From: Bacteroidetes bacterium UBA7368
GTDB lineage: Bacteria; Bacteroidota; Rhodothermia; Rhodothermales; UBA10348
NCBI GenBank assembly: GCA_002469915.1
Contig: DKOG01000157.1
Span: 1-28,253, forward strand
DNA: 28,253 nucleotides
Direction: 5' to 3'
The translations under genes were made by a program, and so were the position numbers. Position 1 is the first letter of the stretch; each line of letters starts with the position of its first letter. Shown in pieces: positions 16,801-25,519 of the stretch. The notes beneath the pieces were generated by a model. That model was not told the origin of the DNA and did no database searches. It saw only the letters and a program-made list of their open reading frames with translations.

Positions 16801-18516
16801 ATGGAGTCGGCGAACACGGCACTCTCTCTCGTACCTGATTGGATTCGCGGTTATGACCGAGCCCGATTTCGGGGGGATGTCATTGCCGGCGTTACTGTAG
16901 GCGTTGTTTTGGTCCCCCAAGGAATGGCCTATGCGCTTCTAGCTGGCGTTCCCCCCGTGTACGGACTGTACGCCTCTCTCATCCCTTTATTGATCTATTC
17001 CTTACTGGGTACATCCCGCCATTTGGCCGTGGGCGTAGTAGCCATTGATTCGCTAATCGTCGCCGCTGGAATTGCTCTTCTCGCACCTACTACAACCGAA
17101 CAATACCTAGGCCACGTCTTCACGCTAGCCATCATGGTAGGCGTAATTCAGATCATAATGGGATCATTACGCTTTGGGTTTGTGGTAAATCTGCTTTCTA
17201 GGCCTGTTATCACGGGTTTTACTGCTGCGGCAGCGCTCATCATTGGAATGAGTCAATTAAAGCATCTCCTTGGAATTGGTCTTGGGCGAAACCTAAATGT
17301 ATTCATTCTGCTGACAGAAGCCGTAGATAGAATTGGAGAGACACACCTTCTTTCTTTTGCTATAGGAGCAGCAGGCATTCTGATTCTAATCTTGTGCCGA
17401 AAAGTCTGGCCCAAAATCCCTGGTCCCCTCGTGGCGGTCGTTATGTCTGCTTTGGCTGTCATACTCTTTAATCTTGATCAAGCAGGGGTCGCGATCGTTG
17501 GCACGATCCCAGCAGGATTGCCCTCTCTATCCGTACCGGCCTTTTCTTTGGACAGCATCAAAGCCCTAATGCCCATCGCTATCACGCTGTCACTCATCCA
17601 ATTTATGGGCGTTATTTCCCTTGGGAAGGTGTTTGCTGCCAAACACAGCTATCGCATTTTCCCAAACAGAGAACTGGTCGTACTGGGTACGATGAACGTT
17701 GCAGGCGCCGTTTTCCAAAGCATTCCAGTATCTGGTAGTTTCTCCAGAAGTGCCGTCAATGAGCGCTCGGGAGCCCAAACACCTTTTTCAAATGCGATTG
17801 CCGCCCTGCTTATCGGTCTTGTGCTTCTCTTTTTTACGCCGCTCTTTTATAGCCTGCCGATTCCCATATTTGCCTCCATCATTATGGTGTCCGCATTCGG
17901 ACTAATTGATGTACGCGAGGTGCGTTATCTCTTGACGATCAAAGCCATTGACGGCGTGCTGGCTCTACTAACGTTCGCAGCTACACTAACTCTTGGTATT
18001 CATCAAGGTGTCCTCGTGGGCGTCGGTATGTCTGTCATCGTCATTATGTACCGCATCAGTTTCCCGAACGTAGCCATTTTGGGGCGCCTCCCCGGGTCTC
18101 GTTCCTTCAGAAATATCCTCAATCACCCTGAAGCCGAACAATTTGATGATATACTGTTGCTGCGCGTAGATGCCTCATTTTCCTTTGCGAACGCCGATCG
18201 GCTTCGAGATGTGATTACGCGAGAAGTTGGAAAGAGACAGTCGCGCGCTGTTATTCTGGACGCCTCTTCCATTAATGATCTGGATACCACTGCGTTGGCC
18301 GTATTGGCAGATACACATTCGGTTCTAAAAGAACAGGGTATTGGCTTGTATATCGGAGGGGCCAAAACTAACGTCTTGGCCGTCTTCAAAGCCTCTGGAC
18401 TCGCTGAAGATATGGGCGAGGATCATTTTTTCTTGAGTCCTCACCGAGCCCTAACGTATGTGTTGAAAAGGTGGGGAAGAGACGCCGAATTGGATCTTCA
18501 AATAACCTCAGTCTGA
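16801..18516 (+). CDS. SulP-family anion transporter with STAS domain (second of tandem pair)
   Basis: A 571-residue paralogue of the preceding protein, similar along its whole length (VLVPQGMAYALLAGVPPVYGLYASL; TM10 segment SIPVSGSFSRSAVN; STAS core VILDASSINDLDTTALAVL with Asp495). It differs at the TM3 substrate region: AVGVVAIDSLI replaces the GPVAMVS pattern, so the proline becomes Val79 and an acidic Asp83 enters. This variant is not rare in Bacteroidota but could mean a different anion or coupling ion. It begins three bases after the upstream stop, so the two form one transcript and could form a heterodimer, since SLC26/SulP proteins are dimers. It converges on the TorD-like gene. Confidence 0.9.
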   Translation: MESANTALSLVPDWIRGYDRARFRGDVIAGVTVGVVLVPQGMAYALLAGVPPVYGLYASLIPLLIYSLLGTSRHLAVGVVAIDSLIVAAGIALLAPTTTEQYLGHVFTLAIMVGVIQIIMGSLRFGFVVNLLSRPVITGFTAAAALIIGMSQLKHLLGIGLGRNLNVFILLTEAVDRIGETHLLSFAIGAAGILILILCRKVWPKIPGPLVAVVMSALAVILFNLDQAGVAIVGTIPAGLPSLSVPAFSLDSIKALMPIAITLSLIQFMGVISLGKVFAAKHSYRIFPNRELVVLGTMNVAGAVFQSIPVSGSFSRSAVNERSGAQTPFSNAIAALLIGLVLLFFTPLFYSLPIPIFASIIMVSAFGLIDVREVRYLLTIKAIDGVLALLTFAATLTLGIHQGVLVGVGMSVIVIMYRISFPNVAILGRLPGSRSFRNILNHPEAEQFDDILLLRVDASFSFANADRLRDVITREVGKRQSRAVILDASSINDLDTTALAVLADTHSVLKEQGIGLYIGGAKTNVLAVFKASGLAEDMGEDHFFLSPHRALTYVLKRWGRDAELDLQITSV

Positions 18517-18538
18517 CGAACCCACATCTAAGGAAATC

Positions 18539-19429
18539 TTAGCTCGAGGTGTCCTCAGCTTCCCGAAGCGTCTCTATCACACGGCGCGTGTTGGCCAGCT
18601 TTTTTGCCCATTCACCGGACCAGTGAGCAGCTCCCGTATCGGACCATCGTTTCCACAACTCCTCTTTGGATTCGATTTTCTGATCAAAGAAATCACACAC
18701 GGCACCAATGGCCTCATACTGACCAGCCGACCGGAAGAGACCCTCGATAGTCATCGCGCGGGTTCCAAAGCCCGTTGGGAGCCGATGGGAGCGCGCCTCG
18801 ATAGCGAGGCGCGCTTTCGAAATGAATAAACCGCTTTCAATAGGTGTAGCTAGATAGATGCCAATAGCAGCAAGCTCCGCTTTGTCCATATCAAAGGGAA
18901 GCTCCATGAGAGGCGGGTAGTCCGATTCGGTACCTAATGAGTCCACTCCAATACCAAGCATTGTCTGTTCGATTTCATGACCCATCTCGTTAAACAACTT
19001 GGCACCCGATTGGCTCAAGGCATCTATCAGAAGAGGCATCCAACTCAGTACGTGCACCCGCGTCACCCGCTGGAGCGTTTCTATGTCTTGTCGATCCGCT
19101 AGGTGGGCCAGAAACAGAAGCACATTAACGAGGTGATCTGCCGGATACGAGGACGTATCTGGCGCAAAGCCGGTGTGCTCCATAGCCTCACGAACTCGCC
19201 CTGATACGGCGCCTCCCAACATGGCTTTCCGCTCCAAAAACAAGGAGGCGGCTGGAACCATATCGTGCGTCAAAACACGATAATGCTCGGCGGCCATTTC
19301 GTCCTGGCTTTCCTGCTTCAAAAAAGAGCCATCAATAGCTAACCCTTCCAAGTCGGCAAGAGTCCGAACGGGCTGGTCAATCAATCTGGCCAGCGCGCGA
19401 AGGCGCATTCCGAGCAACGATAATTCCAT
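18539..19429 (-). CDS. TorD/DmsD-family molybdoenzyme maturation chaperone
   Basis: A 296-residue, all-helical cytoplasmic protein without signal peptide. The TorD-family core is seen in HDMVPAASLFLERKAMLGG (about 55-73) and in SYPADHLVNVLLFLAHLADR (about 94-113), which matches the PxDHL signature of redox enzyme maturation proteins. The C-terminal half (ATPIESGLFISKARLAIEARSHRLPTGFGTRAMTIEGLFRSAGQYEAI) is an extension typical of a longer subgroup. Such chaperones hold molybdoenzyme apoproteins until cofactor is inserted. The obvious client is the 993-residue molybdoprotein encoded upstream on the same strand, although SQR lies between. It starts 14 bases after the SQR stop, so it belongs to the SQR transcript. 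An 11-bp perfect inverted repeat lies inside its coding sequence (18790-18815). Confidence 0.8.
   Translation of the reverse strand: MELSLLGMRLRALARLIDQPVRTLADLEGLAIDGSFLKQESQDEMAAEHYRVLTHDMVPAASLFLERKAMLGGAVSGRVREAMEHTGFAPDTSSYPADHLVNVLLFLAHLADRQDIETLQRVTRVHVLSWMPLLIDALSQSGAKLFNEMGHEIEQTMLGIGVDSLGTESDYPPLMELPFDMDKAELAAIGIYLATPIESGLFISKARLAIEARSHRLPTGFGTRAMTIEGLFRSAGQYEAIGAVCDFFDQKIESKEELWKRWSDTGAAHWSGEWAKKLANTRRVIETLREAEDTSS
18790..18815. repeat. Perfect 11-bp inverted repeat inside the TorD-like gene
   Basis: AGCGCGCCTCG, loop ATAG, CGAGGCGCGCT. It lies wholly in coding sequence (SKARLAIEAR region), with no T-run on either strand. It may only reflect codon use, but could act as an intragenic pause or decay-control hairpin. 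Confidence 0.6.
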
Positions 19430-19443
19430 AAAATAAAATAGGT

Positions 19444-20646
19444 CTATGCGCGTCCCTTCAACATACCACTCCAGTAGAGAATGGGCAGGATTTTGGTTTT
19501 CAGGAGATACATAGATTTGCGTTCCTTAGCCATTTCAAAGGGGAAGGAAGGATCCGGATTATTATCGTAATCAAATTCGGCTAGGATCAGCTTGCCATAT
19601 CCTGTAACCAACGGGCACGATGAATAGCCGTTGTACACTTTCTTACTCGTAATTTTTCCTTGCCTAATCAATTCCATCAAGTTGGTAGAAACGACAGGTG
19701 CTTGCTTTCGAATAGCTGCTCCTGTTTTGGCCTTGGTCGTTCCCGAAACATCTCCCAAGGAAAAAATATTGGGAAAATGGTTGTGCTGCAGCGTGCCATT
19801 GTCGACATCAACCCAACCCTCTTCGTCACAGAGTCCGCTTGATTTAACAAAATCGGGGGCCGATTGCGGCGGAACGACATGAATCATGTCGTAATGCTCT
19901 TCTTGCAGCTCCATGTTTCCGTAGGTATCGGTCACTTCGAAGACGGCAATATTTTCAGCGCCCTTGATCTCGACGAGATTCTTGCGATAGTTGAACTTGA
20001 TGCCGTAGCGATCCAACACTTTAAGGAGAGCCAATCTGAATTTTTCGACGCCAAATACAGTTTCTCCAGGAGACATAAATTGGATATCCACATCATCCAA
20101 GTGTCCATTCAGCCGCAGATGATCGGCCGTTAGATACATGATCTTTTGAGGGGCACCGCCACATTTCACAGGAGTATTGGGCTGCGTAAAAAGGGCCCGG
20201 CCTTTTTTCAAATTGCGCAGTACTTCCCACGTATACTCGGCACGCTCGTATCCATAATTAGAGCAGACGCCTCCTTTTCCGAGAGCCTCTGGCAGACCTT
20301 TTACTTTATCCCAGTCAAGTTGAATACCCGGAGCAACCACCATATAGTCATAGTGGATATCATCTCCGCTCTTTGTCGTTACGAAGTTTTCTTTGGGTGA
20401 GAACGAGGCCGCGTAGTCTTTAATCCACGTCACACCTTTAGGAATATAATCTACCATTTTTCGTTTTGAGATCTTTTTATCAAAGACCACACCACCAATC
20501 AGTGTCCAAATGGGCTGGTAAAAGTGATCTTCTGAGGGCTCAATTATAGCCACGTCTAGATTCCGATCCTTCTTTTTCAACTGTGAAGCAACCGTGATAC
20601 CGGCCGTGCCTCCACCTACGATGACTACCGAGTGACGACGTTCCAT
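19444..20646 (-). CDS. sqr: Sulfide:quinone oxidoreductase, type II
   Basis: A 400-residue flavoprotein that oxidises sulfide at the cytoplasmic face of the inner membrane, passing electrons to quinone and sulfane sulfur to a thiol acceptor. The FAD-binding motif VVIVGGGTAGITVA is at the N-terminus. HFYQPIWTLIGGVV and PVKCGGAPQKIMYL (Cys162) match the type II (mitochondrial SQOR-like) group. The second redox cysteine is in YSSCPLVTGYGKLILAEFDY (Cys344); the 182-residue spacing between Cys162 and Cys344 is close to the pair in human SQOR. Cys128 in GVCSNYGY is a third. The C-terminus (YLLKTKILPILYWSGMLKG) is the expected amphipathic membrane anchor. It heads a unit with the TorD-like gene and has the perfect palindromic operator about 94 bases upstream. 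Confidence 0.93.
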   Translation of the reverse strand: MERRHSVVIVGGGTAGITVASQLKKKDRNLDVAIIEPSEDHFYQPIWTLIGGVVFDKKISKRKMVDYIPKGVTWIKDYAASFSPKENFVTTKSGDDIHYDYMVVAPGIQLDWDKVKGLPEALGKGGVCSNYGYERAEYTWEVLRNLKKGRALFTQPNTPVKCGGAPQKIMYLTADHLRLNGHLDDVDIQFMSPGETVFGVEKFRLALLKVLDRYGIKFNYRKNLVEIKGAENIAVFEVTDTYGNMELQEEHYDMIHVVPPQSAPDFVKSSGLCDEEGWVDVDNGTLQHNHFPNIFSLGDVSGTTKAKTGAAIRKQAPVVSTNLMELIRQGKITSKKVYNGYSSCPLVTGYGKLILAEFDYDNNPDPSFPFEMAKERKSMYLLKTKILPILYWSGMLKGRA

Positions 20647-20732
20647 GCTATCAGCTTCCTATTTGGTTTATGATGCCGAATGACCAACGGTAAGTTAGCC
20701 TCCCTGACAGTAAAAAGATACAACTCGTATTT

Positions 20733-20748
20733 ACTTGTTATAACAAGT
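20733..20748 (-). promoter_or_regulatory. Putative sulfur-regulon operator, copy 2 (perfect palindrome)
   Basis: ACTTGTTATAACAAGT is a perfect 16-bp palindrome centred 94 bases before the SQR start. A further TAACAAG half-site directly adjoins it (20749-20755), giving three half-sites with an 8-bp repeat between the last two, which could allow cooperative binding. The same element appears at 12407 and 25520. Confidence 0.7.
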
Positions 20749-20782
20749 TAACAAGAAATTGAGGTGGACACCTAAACAATGA

Positions 20783-20807
20783 GGCCCCCGGAATTCTTCC
20801 GGGGGCC
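20783..20807 (-). terminator. Terminator after the molybdoenzyme gene
   Basis: A perfect 11-bp inverted repeat (GGCCCCCGGAA, loop TTC, TTCCGGGGGCC) lies 30 bases past the molybdoprotein stop, on its downstream side, with only TCATTGTTT after it on the minus strand. It separates the molybdoenzyme unit from the SQR promoter. Confidence 0.75.
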
Positions 20808-20836
20808 CCATATTGGATCACTTTAGCAAGCGCCAC

Positions 20837-23818
20837 CTACCTTCCGAACGGCTTGTCAGGCAATGTATACGCTTCTTTTACTGGCTTGAGTGGCCGTTTC
20901 ATCCACCATGGCCGACGAGTGCCGTCTGGAGAATGATCCACCGCAGACCGGGTTTTTTCAACCCACTCACGGTAGTTCTCCATGGAAGCATTGGTGTCCA
21001 CCCATACATCGCCATGACGGTCTTCGGCGCGAGCTGGCTCCACATTGAACGCTTTTTGCAACCAACAATGATGGCCAGAGACGGGATCGGGATGCACCGC
21101 ATGGGTTAAGTTCTGATGGACACCCACGTCTTCCCACCAGATACGAGACGTATCCGGATCAAACGATTCCCAAGCACCTGCTCCATGGACGACACGCAGT
21201 TTACCACTGGTATCTTTCTCATCAATCGTAACCAGATTGGACGCGCCACGACTGAGCCCTTCTTCTTCTTTAAGACGCCAACGACCCAGGTGATGGCTCA
21301 TAGCAATGACACCAGGCTTAATCCCTTCAGTAACCCAGACCTTATCTACAAAATAGCCTATCCGGGTGGTCACGCGAATTAAGTCGCCCGAATCTATACC
21401 AAGACGCCGAGCATCTCCTGGATGCATCCACACCGGATTTTTATGACTCAACTCATAGAGCCATTTCGCGTTGGCGCTTCGCGTGTGAATCAGTGTTGGC
21501 AGGCGAAAGTTGGGAAGGAGTAACATCTCGCCTTTCTCCCGGTCAATTTGATCCGGGTGAACATGTGACTTGAGCGGCCACGGCATGGTGTAATCCAGTT
21601 CAGGCCAGCCCCAGTCCCGCATCGTGGGAGAAAAGATTTCCATTTTCTTGCTGGGCGTTGCAAATCCTGAACGGGCAACGCCATCGACCATTACCCCGAT
21701 CGCCGAACCGTCCTTGAGGATGCGGCCTTTATTATCAACTTTAGAGCCCGAATCGTCTACTTTGGCTTCGTACGGAACGTATCGGTCTTTCGTGACCTCG
21801 AAAGCAGCATACTTACGCATGTACTCGAGGGGCTTTAAACCTTCAGCCTCGGCCGCCTCAGGCAGTCCGGGTACGCTGTTTTCAAAGATCCATTGGTAAT
21901 ACTCATCGACATTGATGATTTCACCTTTCCGATACGGACTTTCAAAGTGCTTGCGCACTCCCAGAGATCCATCTGGATCCATTTTAGCTGACAGCTCAAT
22001 CCAGAACTCGTTTTCTTCCCAAACCTCACCGGGATTGGCTTGCCAGGTATAATCTACCTTTTTACCCAGTCGTTCCATGGCAACCCGGCGCACCGGTTGC
22101 CTAAATGCAATCCATTGTCCTGCATGCGTTTCCTGACTCATCAAGTCATGCCGCTCTCCGGCGTGACCCATGGGCAAGACGTAGTCAGCAAACCACGCGG
22201 ACTCATTCCAGGTGGGCGTCATGGCCACATGGCACTTAATTTTTTCCTCATCCTGAAGCGCGCGCATCCACATGAACCCGTCGGGATTGATCCAAAGCGG
22301 ATTATATACGCGGGTGAAATACACATCGATGTCTCCACGTCCTTCTTCGAGGAAGTGAGGGAGCAAGAAGCTCATTTCGTACATCGCCATGGGCCATTCA
22401 TGCGGAATGTGCAGTTCATTCCACGCATTAAAGGGCTCTGGCTGATCAAACGGCTTCGGCACAAACTTATTCCAGCTATTGCCAGACGTTCCACCCTCAT
22501 TCCCGATACTACCCGTGAGCACATTCAGGAAAAGCAGACACCGAGCGACTTGCCAGCCACCCAGATTCCCGATAGATGCGGCCCGCCAGGTGTGAGTTGC
22601 TAAACGGCCTTGGCAATTTGCAACGGCCTCAGCAGCCTCTCGAATGCGGGCGATATCAACCTGTGACTCTTCAGCAGCGCGTTCGAAGGTAAACTCGGCA
22701 TAAAGCGTCTTGAGAAGGCGATCGAAATCATCAAAGTCAGCCTCATCCGAGGCAAGATCAAAGGAGCCGGCGGATAACATACTCTTCAACCGATCCCACA
22801 TACCTTCACCCGGCAGATCAAAATCTACCTCGTCGTATGGTTTGTCCTTGAAAAAGTCTAATGTTTCACGCCAGTTCACCCAACGACGCATGAAGTCTTT
22901 GTCGTAAAGCCCATTTTGAATCAAATGGTTAGCGATCGCTAACAACACAACCTGCTCTGAGCCTGGCCACGTTGGAAGCCACGTATCGGATTTAGACGCC
23001 GTGTTGGAGAGCCTTGGATCCATGGTGATCAGCTTGGCGCCCTTCATTTTGGCTTCCATAATCCGCTGTGCATGCGGATTAAAATAATGACCTGTCTCGA
23101 GGTGACTCGAAATCAAAAGAATGGTGTTGGCATTAGCGTAGTCTGGACTCGGACGATCGAAGCCGGCCCACAAGTTATAGCCAGCCCGCGCACCACCTGA
23201 ACAGATGTTGGTGTGTGAGTTATGACCATCCACACCCCAAGCCTGAATACATCGATTCGTATATCCGTCTTCGCCAGGACGACCCACGTGATACATAATG
23301 CCATCGCGTCGCTTGTTGCGACTCTCAGCCATTTTGGGACCGAGTTCTTCTAGCACTTCATCCCACGAAACACGCTTCCACTTACCCTCTCCTCGTTTGC
23401 CAACGCGTTTCAGCGGATATAGAATGCGTTCAGGATCGTAAATCTGATTGATCGTCGCTGGCCCTTTAGCACAGTTACGCCCTCGGCTTCCCGGGTGGGC
23501 CGGGTTTCCCTCAAATTTTTTGATGTCGAGCGTTTCCCGATCCACATACGCCAGAAGCCCACATGCACTTTCACAGTTGAAGCATACTGTGGGTACCAAC
23601 GTGTAGTGGCGAGCAACCTTTCGGGGCCAATGCTTGCCATCCCATTCAACCCAGTCATCCCATTTTTCAACAGGTGGGTACTGACTCATACGGCCGTCCG
23701 GATGCAGGACGGTCGTCATATCTACTTTTTCCGGCTGACGAGGTGACTCTGAAAATTTCGGCAATCCAAACGCACTGCCGTCTCCGCCCATCTCCGGTTT
23801 TTTGATGTTTTTAGCCAT
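20837..23818 (-). CDS. Molybdopterin oxidoreductase catalytic subunit, SoeA/PsrA type
   Basis: A 993-residue DMSO-reductase-family enzyme. ATG 23818 follows the upstream stop by 13 bases; the longer frame from a TTG at 23866 overlaps the upstream gene and adds nothing family-like. A [4Fe-4S] site is formed by CFNCESACG and a later cysteine (Cys79, 82, 86, 116). The molybdenum ligand is predicted as Cys206 in HTNICSGGARAGYNLW; cysteine is the ligand in polysulfide, thiosulfate and tetrathionate reductases, and in sulfite-oxidising SoeA. The bis-MGD-binding C-terminal domain is present (NPVWMHPGDARRLGIDSGDLIRVTTRIG). There is no twin-arginine signal, which favours a cytoplasmic enzyme and hence sulfite oxidation by SoeABC over a periplasmic polysulfide reductase. 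Sequence alone does not settle direction or substrate. A TorD-like chaperone and MobA are encoded nearby. Confidence 0.85.
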   Translation of the reverse strand: MAKNIKKPEMGGDGSAFGLPKFSESPRQPEKVDMTTVLHPDGRMSQYPPVEKWDDWVEWDGKHWPRKVARHYTLVPTVCFNCESACGLLAYVDRETLDIKKFEGNPAHPGSRGRNCAKGPATINQIYDPERILYPLKRVGKRGEGKWKRVSWDEVLEELGPKMAESRNKRRDGIMYHVGRPGEDGYTNRCIQAWGVDGHNSHTNICSGGARAGYNLWAGFDRPSPDYANANTILLISSHLETGHYFNPHAQRIMEAKMKGAKLITMDPRLSNTASKSDTWLPTWPGSEQVVLLAIANHLIQNGLYDKDFMRRWVNWRETLDFFKDKPYDEVDFDLPGEGMWDRLKSMLSAGSFDLASDEADFDDFDRLLKTLYAEFTFERAAEESQVDIARIREAAEAVANCQGRLATHTWRAASIGNLGGWQVARCLLFLNVLTGSIGNEGGTSGNSWNKFVPKPFDQPEPFNAWNELHIPHEWPMAMYEMSFLLPHFLEEGRGDIDVYFTRVYNPLWINPDGFMWMRALQDEEKIKCHVAMTPTWNESAWFADYVLPMGHAGERHDLMSQETHAGQWIAFRQPVRRVAMERLGKKVDYTWQANPGEVWEENEFWIELSAKMDPDGSLGVRKHFESPYRKGEIINVDEYYQWIFENSVPGLPEAAEAEGLKPLEYMRKYAAFEVTKDRYVPYEAKVDDSGSKVDNKGRILKDGSAIGVMVDGVARSGFATPSKKMEIFSPTMRDWGWPELDYTMPWPLKSHVHPDQIDREKGEMLLLPNFRLPTLIHTRSANAKWLYELSHKNPVWMHPGDARRLGIDSGDLIRVTTRIGYFVDKVWVTEGIKPGVIAMSHHLGRWRLKEEEGLSRGASNLVTIDEKDTSGKLRVVHGAGAWESFDPDTSRIWWEDVGVHQNLTHAVHPDPVSGHHCWLQKAFNVEPARAEDRHGDVWVDTNASMENYREWVEKTRSAVDHSPDGTRRPWWMKRPLKPVKEAYTLPDKPFGR

Positions 23819-23831
23819 GACGCAATTATGC

Positions 23832-25475
23832 TTAACTGTTTGGGAGTTCCTGAGGTGCGCTGACAAAGACTTTCTCGAACACGTAAAGCCCGATTAGAGC
23901 AGCTAAGGCTGGAGCCCAGCCTGCCTGCATACCGTAGGCAAGAGGCAGGATGTGGCCAACAACAATGGCCAAGCCCCAAAACTGCCATTTGTAGCGCCCC
24001 TTGGTAATCATATGGGCCGCTTTTGCAGCCTGTTCGGAAGCATGTGGCATTCCGAATTCACCCAGAAGCATTACGGCTAAATCCAATGCCACAGAACCCA
24101 AGAACGTGAACCGCACGACGTACATAAGCTCATCGCTCATCTCGATGAGCGATCCCATAATGAGCAACACAGCACTTCCTGCCATGAACGACTGAATAAT
24201 GAGATGCAACGGAAGCAACGGACTCTGCCACAGGTCTCGACCTTCAGCCTGCCCGAATAGAAATGCGGTATAAATGGCCGTACCAATCGCGAGGGGTATT
24301 CCAGCCCATAACACGATTGTTCTCCAAGGCGCAAACCATTCTTCGGTAATCCACCCCATCCATACAGACAATTCGCCGGCATACCAGATGGTAGCGATTC
24401 CACTAAATCCAATCAAAAGGAACGCTCCGCGAACCAACCAGGATCGCCACTGAGGACGAAAAACGATGCTTAGGAAGCGCTCTGGTCGCTCGAGATCAGC
24501 CACGAGAAGTCCTGTAGTCGCGATCAGAAAAAATACCGACACGAATGCACTCGCCTGAAAAACGTAATGATCAACAGAAATAAACCCGAAGAGAGCACTG
24601 ATCGCCAGAATTAGAAAAATACCGGCTGCAATCCCTTTAGTGACCAGATAGGCAGGTACTTGCCAATGCCACGGGATCTTATGCTGAGCGTTCCAAACAA
24701 CCTGGGTCATCTGTTCAGCCATGCGACCGTCTCCAATCTGAATCGGTCCACCACTCGGATCGCCTTGAGGTTCGGATCGGCGTAAGGCTTGTCCGGAATT
24801 CGATTTTTTACCACTCGTAGTCGCTTTAGGAGCTTTATGAGAGGCATGGCCATCTCCTTCATGCAACGGTAGCACATCGGCCCAAGCAAACGAATCAGGA
24901 GTACGATCTACCGCCGTTGGATGCATCGCAACATCTTCGCCACCGATGTAATACAACCTGGGAGCCGTTCCTTGTTCAGGCTTACGAACGGTAACCTTGT
25001 TTCGGGCTACAGCCTGAGCGATCTCCGTCGTTGGATCATCGAGATCTCCCGCCAGAATAGCATGCTCTGGACATACGACCACACAGGCCGGCTCCAGACC
25101 GAGATCAACTTTGTGCGCACAATAATGACACTTAGCTGCTGTACCTGAATCAGGGTCGATGTAGATAGCATCATAGGGGCAGGCCTGCATGCAGGCCTTA
25201 CAGCCAATGCACACATCCGGATCAAATTCAACTATGCCATCATCGCGTTGATACATCGCTGTCACGGGACAGATACGTACACACGGTGGGTTGGCGCAGT
25301 GATTGCACCTCGTTACTTGAAAGCTCCGGGCAACATTGGGGTATTGTCCCGTTTCCACGCTCTTCACCCATGTACGCTGTACTCCCAGCGGAACTTCGTT
25401 CTCGCTCTTGCACGCCGTAGAGCATGCGTGACAGCCAATACACGAGTCATTATTAATGACGAAGCCGTAATTCAT
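23832..25475 (-). CDS. Fused Fe-S subunit and NrfD-like quinone-binding membrane subunit (SoeB-SoeC / PsrB-PsrC)
   Basis: A 547-residue protein that joins two subunits usually encoded separately. Residues 1-180 form a ferredoxin-like electron relay with sixteen cysteines for four [4Fe-4S] clusters: 12/15/18/22, 57/60/65/69, 89/92/95/99 and 116/119/131/135. A polar, low-complexity linker (about 195-260; SHKAPKATTSGKKSNSGQA) follows. Residues about 268-540 are eight predicted membrane helices of the NrfD/PsrC type, including GLLVADLERPERFL, which matches the family's D-L-x-R-P region. No signal peptide precedes the Fe-S domain, so it should lie in the cytoplasm. Electrons would flow from the molybdenum subunit encoded 13 bases downstream to the quinone pool. 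The gene starts at ATG 25475, with the operator palindrome centred about 52 bases before it. Confidence 0.9.
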   Translation of the reverse strand: MNYGFVINNDSCIGCHACSTACKSENEVPLGVQRTWVKSVETGQYPNVARSFQVTRCNHCANPPCVRICPVTAMYQRDDGIVEFDPDVCIGCKACMQACPYDAIYIDPDSGTAAKCHYCAHKVDLGLEPACVVVCPEHAILAGDLDDPTTEIAQAVARNKVTVRKPEQGTAPRLYYIGGEDVAMHPTAVDRTPDSFAWADVLPLHEGDGHASHKAPKATTSGKKSNSGQALRRSEPQGDPSGGPIQIGDGRMAEQMTQVVWNAQHKIPWHWQVPAYLVTKGIAAGIFLILAISALFGFISVDHYVFQASAFVSVFFLIATTGLLVADLERPERFLSIVFRPQWRSWLVRGAFLLIGFSGIATIWYAGELSVWMGWITEEWFAPWRTIVLWAGIPLAIGTAIYTAFLFGQAEGRDLWQSPLLPLHLIIQSFMAGSAVLLIMGSLIEMSDELMYVVRFTFLGSVALDLAVMLLGEFGMPHASEQAAKAAHMITKGRYKWQFWGLAIVVGHILPLAYGMQAGWAPALAALIGLYVFEKVFVSAPQELPNS

Positions 25476-25519
25476 CGGTATAAATGCCTTAAAACACGAA
25501 AAATGAGGGAAAACCTATT

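Noticed and set aside
22040..22603. A 187-residue frame antisense to the molybdoprotein gene
   Set aside because: It is fully inside a conserved enzyme gene, on the opposite strand, and its translation has no coherent motif.
20837..25475. Annotation as a polysulfide reductase (PsrABC) for anaerobic respiration
   Set aside because: The subunit types fit, but there is no Tat signal and the neighbours (SQR, persulfide dioxygenase, SulP) are oxidative. Kept as an alternative rather than the main call.
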